The notes below the pieces were generated by a model that made no database searches, was not told where the DNA came from, and saw nothing but the letters and a program-made list of their open reading frames with translations. From assembly GCA_964521075.1 (NCBI GenBank), contig CAZFPI010000132.1:1-5416 (forward strand): 5,416 nucleotides of DNA, in the 5' to 3' direction. A program made the translations under genes and the position numbers. Source of the stretch: Sterolibacterium sp964521075 (GTDB lineage: Bacteria; Pseudomonadota; Gammaproteobacteria; Burkholderiales; Rhodocyclaceae). How positions within the stretch are numbered: position 1 is the stretch's first letter; every line of letters begins with the position of its first letter. Positions 1 to 5,038 of this stretch are shown piece after piece.

Positions 1-233
1 AGCAAAACGCCGCCCTCGTCGAAGAGGCCGCCGCTGCGGCGGAAAGCCTGGAAGAACAGGCGCATGCCCTGGTCGAATCCGTCGCCATGTTCCGCTTGTC
101 CGAAGGCCGCAGCCCCGTCGTCACGCAAAAGAACGCCCCTCGCGCACTGCCCCGTCAGGCCGCAGCCGCGCCGCGCAAACCCGTCCCGCTCGCGCATGCC
201 CATGACGAAGTCGAAGAATGGGAGGAGTTCTGA
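1..233 (+). CDS. Methyl-accepting chemotaxis protein, C-terminal end (partial)
   Basis: This is the 3' end of a chemoreceptor gene; the reading frame enters from the left edge (first whole codon at base 3) and stops at TGA 231-233, leaving 76 residues. The piece begins NAALVEEAAAAAESLEEQA, the usual end of the MCP cytoplasmic signalling helix, where a glutamate/alanine-rich coiled coil runs back toward the membrane and holds methylation sites. After VAMFRL comes a Pro/Ala/Arg-rich flexible linker of about 35 residues, and the protein ends EVEEWEEF. The last five residues (EWEEF) fit the xWxxF tether that recruits the methyltransferase CheR and methylesterase CheB in high-abundance receptors such as Tsr and Tar (NWETF there). 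The sensor domain lies outside the window, so the ligand is unknown. The family call is secure; the tether role is inferred from the motif. Confidence 0.9.
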   Translation, partial: QNAALVEEAAAAAESLEEQAHALVESVAMFRLSEGRSPVVTQKNAPRALPRQAAAAPRKPVPLAHAHDEVEEWEEF

Positions 234-248
234 ACGGCGTTCTTGCAG

Positions 249-254
249 TAGAAT
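249..254 (+). promoter_or_regulatory. Possible -10 box for tRNA-Arg
   Basis: TAGAAT (5 of 6 consensus positions) lies 29 bp before the tRNA and is followed by the GC-rich stretch GCCCCGC, typical of stringently controlled stable-RNA promoters. The -35 region would fall across the end of the chemoreceptor gene and matches poorly, so this is only a candidate. Confidence 0.35.
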
Positions 255-283
255 GCCCCGCTCGGTGAATCTCTCACCCCCAC

Positions 284-360
284 GCGCCCGTAGCTCAGCT
301 GGATAGAGTACTGCCCTCCGAAGGCAGGGGTCGGACGTTCGAATCGTCTCGGGCGCGCCA
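284..360 (+). tRNA. tRNA-Arg (anticodon CCG)
   Basis: A complete cloverleaf of 77 nt can be folded. The acceptor stem GCGCCCG (284-290) pairs with CGGGCGC (350-356), followed by discriminator G357 and an encoded CCA (358-360). The D arm is GCTC/GAGT-like with the GG of the D loop present. The anticodon stem CTGCC (311-315)/GGCAG encloses the loop CTCCGAA, placing the anticodon CCG at 318-320, which reads the arginine codon CGG. The T arm contains the standard GTTCGAATC. There is no intron. It sits 50 bp after the chemoreceptor stop codon and is followed at once by an intrinsic terminator, so it looks like a single-gene transcript. Confidence 0.97.
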
Positions 361-370
361 GTTATCATTC

Positions 371-406
371 AAGAGCGGCAGCCACTCGGCTCGCCGCTCT
401 TCTTTT
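371..406 (+). terminator. Intrinsic terminator after tRNA-Arg
   Basis: The 9-bp stem AAGAGCGGC (371-379)/GCCGCTCTT (393-401) is extended inward by AGCC/GGCT (380-383/388-391) with an ACTC loop and one bulged C. It is followed by CTTTT. It lies 10 bp after the tRNA CCA end and points rightward. On the minus strand no T-run follows, so it is not an obvious terminator for the leftward genes. Confidence 0.85.
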
Positions 407-425
407 GTCACAGGTTCGGGCGTGT

Positions 426-457
426 GGCCTGGTCGCCGTGCGGTATTGCGCCAGGCC
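426..457. repeat. Inverted repeat between convergent units
   Basis: GGCCTGG (426-432) pairs with CCAGGCC (451-457), and the inner CGC (434-436) with GCG (448-450), giving about 10 bp with a single bulge at T433 and an 11-nt loop. It lies 12 bp beyond the stop codon of the leftward oxidoreductase gene. There is no T-run on either side, so it may be an mRNA 3' stabilising hairpin or a Rho-type end rather than an intrinsic terminator. Confidence 0.5.
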
Positions 458-469
458 GCCATCCTTTCT

Positions 470-1372
470 TCAGACAAACTTTGAAATCACCTGATCCGCG
501 TATTTCCGGATGGCGTCTTTCTTCATCTGCAAGGTGGGTTGCTGCTGCATGATCTTGCCAACACCTTCTTCGGCGGCCATGCCCGGGATGGCCCAGGGGG
601 TGACCTGCAGATCGGTGATGCCCAGGTCTTCGAGCCGTTTGATGTCGTCGATCGTGGTGGCATCCGGGCAATGCAGCATGATGTCGAAGGCTTCCTTTTC
701 GCGGCCATATTCACGCCGGTAGCGGTTGAGCTCATCGACGATGCCGGGGATTTCCGCCTTGTTGTGGATGACGCTCAGCCAGCCGTCGCCCAGCCTGGCC
801 GCCCGTTGCATGGCCGGGGCGGTTGCGCCTCCTACATAGATCGGGATTTTCTTCTTGGGCGTCGGGGCCATGATGACGCGGTCGAAATCGATGTGCTTGC
901 CGTGGAATTCCTGAAAGCCACCTTGCATCAGCAGGCGGATTGCCTGGATCGCTTCATCCTGCCGTTTGCCGCGCGTTTTCATGTCGACGTTGAGCCATTT
1001 GAATTCCTCGGGCATCCAGGCCAGGCCCACCCCCAGCGCGACACGGCAGTCGGACACTGCTGCGACGGAGCACAGGCTCTTGGCTTCGAGCAGCGGCTGG
1101 CGGATCGCCAGGCGCAAGACCGAGGGGATGAAACGGATGCGTTTGGTCACGACCGCCATGGCCGTCATCGCCACCCAGGGGTCGAGCACCGGCATATCGA
1201 GCGGCCAGAAGCGCGAGCCATCGGGCGTGTAAGGGTAAGGTACGGAAACCTTTTCCGGGAAAAACGGTGCATCGGCGACCTGGATGCTGTCCCAGCCGCA
1301 TTCGTCAGCGGTACGCGCGATTTCCTGGTGCTCACCGGGCTCGACCATGAACAGATGAAAACCAAAACGCAT
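470..1372 (-). CDS. Luciferase-like (LLM class) flavin/F420-dependent oxidoreductase
   Basis: The 300-residue product has the features of the bacterial luciferase-like monooxygenase superfamily, a TIM-barrel fold that binds FMN or F420. Visible landmarks are the first barrel strand MRFGFHLF (1-8) with the following helix HQEIARTADECGWDS, the strand/helix RIRFIPSVLRLAIRQPLLEAK (79-98), the signature RVALGVGLAWMPEEF (110-124), FHGKHIDF (156-163), and IPIYVGG followed by AARLGDGW (176-198). Length is normal for the family. The start is well fixed by a strong Shine-Dalgarno sequence 8 nt upstream. Family members oxidise alkanes, sulfonates, coenzyme-linked acids or sterol-type compounds, or reduce substrates with F420H2; nothing here fixes the substrate. 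It lies 86 nt downstream of a methyltransferase gene on the same strand, so co-transcription is plausible. The cofactor (FMN or F420) is not decided by the sequence. Confidence 0.88.
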   Translation of the reverse strand: MRFGFHLFMVEPGEHQEIARTADECGWDSIQVADAPFFPEKVSVPYPYTPDGSRFWPLDMPVLDPWVAMTAMAVVTKRIRFIPSVLRLAIRQPLLEAKSLCSVAAVSDCRVALGVGLAWMPEEFKWLNVDMKTRGKRQDEAIQAIRLLMQGGFQEFHGKHIDFDRVIMAPTPKKKIPIYVGGATAPAMQRAARLGDGWLSVIHNKAEIPGIVDELNRYRREYGREKEAFDIMLHCPDATTIDDIKRLEDLGITDLQVTPWAIPGMAAEEGVGKIMQQQPTLQMKKDAIRKYADQVISKFV

Positions 1373-1380
1373 GACTTCCT

Positions 1381-1387
1381 CCTCCTT
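1381..1387 (-). promoter_or_regulatory. Strong ribosome binding site for the LLM oxidoreductase
   Basis: On the minus strand AAGGAGG (followed by AGGA) lies 8 nt before the ATG at 1372. It is close to a perfect anti-16S match, much stronger than at any other gene in the window, and it fixes the start codon. Confidence 0.85.
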
Positions 1388-1394
1388 GAAATGA

Positions 1395-1418
1395 TTTTTC
1401 AGTTTTTCAGCTTTTCAG
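1395..1418 (-). repeat. Tandem octamer, three copies, in the leader of the LLM gene
   Basis: On the plus strand TTTTTCAG (1395-1402), TTTTTCAG (1403-1410) and CTTTTCAG (1411-1418) stand head to tail; read with the gene these are CTGAAAAR units. They lie immediately upstream of the Shine-Dalgarno sequence. They could be a protein or small-RNA binding array, or a slippage-prone repeat. No function can be assigned. Confidence 0.7.
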
Positions 1419-1427
1419 TAACGGCCG

Positions 1428-1433
1428 ATTTTA
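1428..1433 (-). promoter_or_regulatory. Possible -10 box for the LLM gene
   Basis: TAAAAT on the minus strand (5 of 6 matches) lies between the methyltransferase stop and the oxidoreductase start. No convincing -35 is seen, so separate transcription of the oxidoreductase is possible but weakly supported. Confidence 0.22.
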
Positions 1434-1458
1434 CTTGGCCTGTGGCATGAGGCGAGAG

Positions 1459-2253
1459 CTACCGGGGCGTGCCTGTCAGGTAGGTCACCCACACACCCGG
1501 CAGGCCGCCCCGCGCCATGCCGGTTTGCCACTCGAAGGTTTCATGGCCAGGCACATCGTCAATCAAACGGCGCATTTCCTCTGGCGAATAGGCACGAAGG
1601 TTGGAGGCCGTGCCATCCCAGACGATGCAAAACGGCAGGACAGGCACGAGATACGTCCAGAACAGCCGCCAGAGGCTGAAGGGCCTGAAGAAGGGGGTCA
1701 TGAAAGGCAGGGATAATGGCCCGCCCACCAGGACTTGCAGAAATGCCGCCGGGCTGCGGTTGGATAGTTCGAAAATGGCAATGGGAGCTTTCTTGTCTAC
1801 GCTGTCCAGCAGGATGCGCCTGGCCAGTGCCGGCGGGAAATGGTGAAAACAGGAAAAGAGTGTTCGCAGCCCGGGCAGGGTGTCTGGCACGGCTGTCGCA
1901 TCGACCGGCTCTGCCGAAAAGGTGATTTCACCGCCTTGCTCCCGGGCTTCGGCAGCGACTTTCCCGAAGGCGGGCAGGTTGGGATATTTATCCGTAAGGC
2001 ATATCGGAATCGCCAGCCCATGGCGTTCGCGCAACTGCTGCTGCACCCGCGCCAGCGGGCCGGAACCGCCGGAACATAGATCGACGATGCGCGTCTGCCC
2101 GGTCTTTTTCAGAGCCTGCGCCAGTAGATCGGCCACCGGGCGATACAGATCGAAAGTCGCCATCTGGTAGTGATAAAAATCCGTCATGTAATTTCGCCAG
2201 CGCGACGGAAACCAGGAAAGGTCTTCGAGTTCAATGGCCTGGATGCGATTCAT
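1459..2253 (-). CDS. Class I SAM-dependent methyltransferase of unknown substrate
   Basis: The product is 264 residues when started at the ATG at 2253. The frame stays open further upstream, to 2472, but that extension is low-complexity Arg-rich sequence and would run into the oppositely oriented TonB-family gene. The protein from MNRIQAIELEDLSWFP onward looks like a natural start, although its Shine-Dalgarno sequence is weak. SAM-binding motif I is VDLCSGGSG (57-65), an acidic residue that could bind the ribose follows in LTDKYPN (D88), then VDATAVP (117-123) and the strand TLFSCFHHFPP (131-141). The C-terminal part holds two strongly hydrophobic, aromatic-rich stretches (about 170-190 and 194-211), suggesting a hydrophobic substrate or membrane contact. 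The fold is secure, but the substrate is not recognisable. It heads the leftward pair with the LLM oxidoreductase and is divergent from the TonB-family gene. Confidence 0.82.
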   Translation of the reverse strand: MNRIQAIELEDLSWFPSRWRNYMTDFYHYQMATFDLYRPVADLLAQALKKTGQTRIVDLCSGGSGPLARVQQQLRERHGLAIPICLTDKYPNLPAFGKVAAEAREQGGEITFSAEPVDATAVPDTLPGLRTLFSCFHHFPPALARRILLDSVDKKAPIAIFELSNRSPAAFLQVLVGGPLSLPFMTPFFRPFSLWRLFWTYLVPVLPFCIVWDGTASNLRAYSPEEMRRLIDDVPGHETFEWQTGMARGGLPGVWVTYLTGTPR

Positions 2254-2295
2254 GGGCAGGGCAACCTTGTGGTGAAATTCGCATGGTAACGCCAA

Positions 2296-2305
2296 ATCCA
2301 TGGAT
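2296..2305. repeat. 10-bp palindrome in the divergent intergenic region
   Basis: ATCCATGGAT is a perfect palindrome in the 106-bp gap between the divergent methyltransferase and TonB-family genes. The word CATGG also occurs at 2282 and 2310 nearby. It could be an operator, but the size is small enough for chance. Confidence 0.3.
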
Positions 2306-2345
2306 GAATCATGGGGTTTCATGACGTATGGCCTGCTTCGACGGT

Positions 2346-2351
2346 TAAAAT
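2346..2351 (+). promoter_or_regulatory. Candidate -10 box for the tonB-aroE-mtgA unit
   Basis: TAAAAT lies 8 bp before the chosen ATG at 2360 of the TonB-family gene. If used, transcription would begin only a few bases before or at the start codon, giving a very short leader. This agrees with the lack of any Shine-Dalgarno sequence there. No clear -35 is present (the 17-bp position reads GACGTA). Confidence 0.35.
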
Positions 2352-2359
2352 CGCCGTCT

Positions 2360-3253
2360 ATGTCCAGCCCAACTTCCTGGCCCCATCGCTGCCTTGCCCT
2401 GCTGCCCCAGCGTCTGACGCTCGGGAATGCGCTGGGCATCTCCCTTCTGGCACACGCTCTCCTTCTGGCCATTCATTTCGATTTGCCAGGCAGGCTGGCT
2501 TCGGCCAGCGACAAAATGCTGGAAGTCGTGCTGGTCAACGCCAAAAGCGCGCAAAAACCCAAGGATGCACAAATACGGGCGCAAACCAATCTGGACGGTG
2601 GCGGTAATACGGACAAAGACCTCATTGCCCGCACCCCGCTGCCTTCCGACCGGAAAACCCGGCAAAGCGATCAGCTGAGCCAGGCACAAAAAAAGGTTGC
2701 CGAACTCGAAGCCCTGCAAAAACAGCTCCTCACCCAGCTCAAGGCGCAAGACGCCCGCAGAACAGCGGAATCCACACCCAAAACATCCTTGTCTCCCACT
2801 CCCCCTTCTCCGGAAAACGGGGCCAGTCTGGCCATGAATGCCCTGGCCATGGCCAGACTGCAAGGCCAGATCGACCGCCAGACAGAGCAATACAATAAAC
2901 GCCCCCGCAAGAAGTTCATCGGCGCGCGGGCTACCGAATACCGCTTCGCCCAGTACGAGGAAGACTGGCGTCAAAAGATCGAGCGGGTCGGCAACCTGAA
3001 CTACCCGGAAGCGGCCAAGGGCAAGATGTATGGCACGCTGGTGCTGACTGTCGAAATCAATGCCGATGGCACCATCGCCTCACTGGTCATCGACCGCTCC
3101 TCCGGCAAGAAGCTCCTCGACGATGCCGCCTTGCATATCGTCCGCATGGCCGCCCCCTTCCCGGCATTTCCGCCGAACCTGGCCGATACCGATATCATCG
3201 GCATCACCCGTACCTGGTCGTTTACCAGCGAAGACCGCCTGCAGGCCCGTTAA
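2360..3253 (+). CDS. TonB-family energy-transducer-like protein
   Basis: The product is 297 residues from the ATG at 2360; the frame is open from 2300, but those 20 extra residues are unlike a TonB N-terminus. Layout: a short cytoplasmic end with basic residues (WPHR, QR), one membrane anchor at about 22-40 (GNALGISLLAHALLLAIHF), the LEVVLVN segment (54-60) usual just after the anchor, a Gln/Lys/Glu-rich coiled coil (about 103-135), a Pro/Ser linker (139-152), and a C-terminal TonB domain (about 200-290) with NYPEAAKGKMYGTLVLTVEINADG and ITRTWSF. TonB proteins carry inner-membrane energy to outer-membrane transporters, or act as periplasmic envelope proteins. No exbB or exbD lies nearby and the linker is a coiled coil rather than a Pro-Lys/Pro-Glu rod, so a true siderophore-type TonB role is uncertain. 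It is followed after 19 bp by aroE, with which it probably shares a transcript. Confidence 0.85.
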   Translation: MSSPTSWPHRCLALLPQRLTLGNALGISLLAHALLLAIHFDLPGRLASASDKMLEVVLVNAKSAQKPKDAQIRAQTNLDGGGNTDKDLIARTPLPSDRKTRQSDQLSQAQKKVAELEALQKQLLTQLKAQDARRTAESTPKTSLSPTPPSPENGASLAMNALAMARLQGQIDRQTEQYNKRPRKKFIGARATEYRFAQYEEDWRQKIERVGNLNYPEAAKGKMYGTLVLTVEINADGTIASLVIDRSSGKKLLDDAALHIVRMAAPFPAFPPNLADTDIIGITRTWSFTSEDRLQAR

Positions 3254-3272
3254 TTTTTCCGCCATTCTCCCC

Positions 3273-4100
3273 ATGACCGACCCGTATGTCGTGATCGGCA
3301 ATCCGATCGCCCATAGCAAATCTCCCCTGATCCATCGCCATTTCGCCGGGCAGACCGGGCAGGACATGTGCTACGACGCGCTGCTCGCCCCGCAAGACGG
3401 CTTCCGGCAATGTGTGGTGGATTTCATCGCCCGGGGCGGACGTGGCGCGAATGTCACCGTCCCTTTCAAGGAAGAAGCCTTCCGTCTGGCAACCCGGCTC
3501 ACTCCCCGTGCCCGCGCCGCCGGTGCGGTAAATACCCTGAAATTCGATGGCGACGACATCCTGGGCGACAACACCGATGGCGCAGGGCTGGTGCGAGACA
3601 TCACGACCAATCTTGGCATCTCCCTTCAGGGAAAACGCATCCTCCTGCTCGGCGCGGGCGGTGCTGCCCGGGGCGTTCTTCTACCGCTCCTGCAACAAAC
3701 CCCGGCCAGCCTGCTCATCGCCAACCGAAGCCGCGAGAAAGCGCAAACGCTCGCCCGGCTCGCTGCGACAACACAAGCCGACTTGCCGCCTGTTTCAGTC
3801 GAGGCTGCCGGATTCGACGAGCTGACGAAGCAATCTTTCGACATCATCATCAATGCCACCTCTGCCGGGCTGAGCGATGCTGCCCTGCCGCTGGGCGACA
3901 CGCTCTTCGCCGAAAACAGCCTTGCCTACGACATGCTCTACGGCCGCCAGACTGCCTTCATGCGGCAGGCCGGAGGGGCCGGAGCGCGTGTGGCAGATGG
4001 CCTGGGCATGCTGGTCGAGCAGGCCGCTGAAGCCTTTTTCCTCTGGCGCGGCATCCGGCCTGCTACCGATGATCTGCTTAGGGAATTACGCAGCGCATGA
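3273..4100 (+). CDS. aroE: Shikimate dehydrogenase (NADP+)
   Basis: AroE reduces 3-dehydroshikimate to shikimate with NADPH, the fourth step of chorismate and aromatic amino acid synthesis, in the cytoplasm. The 275-residue product has normal length and all key motifs: GNPIAHSKSP (9-18) with the shikimate-binding serines S15 and S17; NVTVPFKE (60-67) with catalytic Lys66; AGAVNTL (83-89); GDNTDG (98-103) with catalytic Asp102; the dinucleotide-binding loop LGAGGAARG (126-134); NRSREKA (151-157), whose Arg152 and neighbours recognise the NADP 2'-phosphate; INATSAG (193-199); DMLYG (220-224); and DGLGMLVEQAAEAF (242-255) with Gln250. The start at MTDPYV fits the family exactly, although no good Shine-Dalgarno sequence precedes it, so translational coupling to the upstream gene is likely. 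It overlaps mtgA by 4 bp (ATGA). Confidence 0.98.
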   Translation: MTDPYVVIGNPIAHSKSPLIHRHFAGQTGQDMCYDALLAPQDGFRQCVVDFIARGGRGANVTVPFKEEAFRLATRLTPRARAAGAVNTLKFDGDDILGDNTDGAGLVRDITTNLGISLQGKRILLLGAGGAARGVLLPLLQQTPASLLIANRSREKAQTLARLAATTQADLPPVSVEAAGFDELTKQSFDIIINATSAGLSDAALPLGDTLFAENSLAYDMLYGRQTAFMRQAGGAGARVADGLGMLVEQAAEAFFLWRGIRPATDDLLRELRSA

Positions 4101-4804
4101 ACGTGCCCAACCCCGGCGTTTTCCGATGGCTGCTGCGCGGTCTGCTGGTGCTGCTCCTGCTCGCCACCGCCTTGCAGCTCTGGTATCTGGGCTGGATCGT
4201 CTGGTGGAAATACAGCGATCCGGACATGACCCGCTTCATGCAGATACGCCTGGCCGAAGCGCGCGCCACCAACCCCGCCGCCGAACTCAAACACCAGTGG
4301 CGGCCGTACTCAAAGATTTCCGCACAACTCAAACGCGCCGTCATCGCAGCAGAGGACGACAAATTTGTCGACCACGAAGGCTTCGACTGGGAAGGCATGC
4401 AAAAAGCCCTGGAAAAAAACCAGAAAAAAGGAAAAATCGTCGCAGGCGGATCGACCATCTCCCAGCAGCTCGCCAAAAATCTCTTCCTCTCCCCCTCGAA
4501 AACACCGCTACGCAAAGTGCAAGAAGCCATCATCACCCTGATGCTGGAAACCGTCTGGGACAAGCAGCGCATCCTGGAGGTGTACCTCAACTCCGTGGAA
4601 TGGGGCGAATGCCTCTTTGGCGCAGAAGCCGCATCGCGCCGTTACTACAACGCCCCGGCCAGCCAGCTCACCGCCGAACAGGCCGCCCGCCTGGCCGTCA
4701 TGCTCCCCGCCCCGCGCCGCTTTGAAAAAGCCCCGTACTCCGCCTACCTCAACCGCCGTACCCAGCGCGTACTGGGACGAATGCAAAATTCCGAAGTCCC
4801 CTGA
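4097..4804 (+). CDS. mtgA: Monofunctional peptidoglycan glycosyltransferase
   Basis: MtgA polymerises lipid II into glycan strands at the outer face of the inner membrane, and unlike class A PBPs has no transpeptidase domain. The 235-residue product shows one N-terminal membrane anchor (about 12-36, very Leu-rich) and the GT51 motifs in order: EDDKFVDHEGFDW (86-98) with the catalytic glutamate E86, GGSTISQQLAKNLFL (117-131), RKVQEAIITLMLE (139-151) with the second conserved glutamate (E143), KQRILEVYLNSVEWG (156-170), and AARLAVMLPAP (196-206). It ends soon after the glycosyltransferase domain, as expected for the monofunctional family. The start codon lies inside the aroE stop (ATGA overlap), which points to translational coupling. 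It is the last gene of the TonB-aroE-mtgA unit. No clear intrinsic terminator follows it. Confidence 0.97.
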   Translation: MNVPNPGVFRWLLRGLLVLLLLATALQLWYLGWIVWWKYSDPDMTRFMQIRLAEARATNPAAELKHQWRPYSKISAQLKRAVIAAEDDKFVDHEGFDWEGMQKALEKNQKKGKIVAGGSTISQQLAKNLFLSPSKTPLRKVQEAIITLMLETVWDKQRILEVYLNSVEWGECLFGAEAASRRYYNAPASQLTAEQAARLAVMLPAPRRFEKAPYSAYLNRRTQRVLGRMQNSEVP

Positions 4805-4840
4805 ACGCGCTGCATATCAGCAGCAAGCCCGGGCAAGGCT

Positions 4841-4846
4841 TATAAT
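4841..4846 (+). promoter_or_regulatory. -10 box, likely promoter of the tRNA-Ile precursor
   Basis: A perfect TATAAT, 37 bp after the mtgA stop codon, is followed by a GC-rich discriminator (CCCGCGC) of the type found at growth-rate-controlled stable-RNA promoters. The -35 region (about 4817-4823) matches poorly. It is the best promoter between mtgA and the tRNA. Confidence 0.55.
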
Positions 4847-4982
4847 CCCGCGCTTCTCGGGTTTGTAGAGAAGTGGCCAGAGCAGAGATCTCACAATGCT
4901 GGGGTTTTGTTTGAAAGTTTTTATTAAATCAATGGGTTGTATGTGTTTCCCCGGGTGGTAAAAGCACTCAAGGCCACACACA

Positions 4983-5013
4983 GGCTACAAATGACCAGGT
5001 GTCAGGCGTAGCC
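4983..5013 (+). other. Nested stem-loop in the tRNA-Ile leader
   Basis: GGCTAC (4983-4988) pairs perfectly with GTAGCC (5008-5013), and within it TGAC (4992-4995) pairs with GTCA (5001-5004) around the loop CAGGT, leaving AAA and GGC as the two sides of an internal loop. It ends 25 nt before the tRNA 5' end. It may guide RNase P processing or folding of the precursor; this is inference. Confidence 0.45.
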
Positions 5014-5038
5014 AAGTGCAGTAAAGTTTGCAGTTTCA

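Larger units (their letters stand above)
4805..5038 (+). other. Noncoding leader region before the split tRNA-Ile gene
   Basis: These 234 bases hold no convincing gene. From the left they contain two small hairpins (GCTGC 4809-4813/GCAGC 4820-4824 and AAGCC 4825-4829/GGCTT 4837-4841) that overlap a promoter, then CTTCTC/GAGAAG (4853-4858/4868-4873), an AT- and T-rich stretch at about 4905-4945 unlike the surrounding GC-rich sequence, and a nested stem-loop at 4983-5013. If transcription starts just after the TATAAT at 4841, the precursor of the tRNA carries a 5' leader of about 185 nt, long for a tRNA. Whether the leader has its own role cannot be judged here. Confidence 0.5.

Noticed and set aside
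539..1450. Long rightward open frame (303 codons) opposite the LLM oxidoreductase
   Set aside because: It is an antisense shadow of a clear family member in GC-rich DNA; its translation has no recognisable domain and no ribosome binding site.
2254..2472. N-terminal extension of the methyltransferase to 2472
   Set aside because: The extra 73 residues are Arg-rich and unlike the family, and would overlap the start of the divergent TonB-family gene.
4809..4846. Hairpins right after mtgA as an intrinsic terminator
   Set aside because: The stems are short and followed by TATAAT rather than a T-run; they overlap the best promoter of the region.
4937..4964. Second promoter (TTGTAT, 16 bp, TAAAAG) closer to the tRNA
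   Set aside because: Only 3 of 6 and 4 of 6 consensus matches; too weak to annotate, although it would give a shorter leader.
4873..4977. GTGGCC (4873-4878) and GGCCAC (4972-4977) as a long-range inverted repeat or element ends
   Set aside because: Only 6 bp with no extension on either side; expected by chance, and no target-site duplication is visible.
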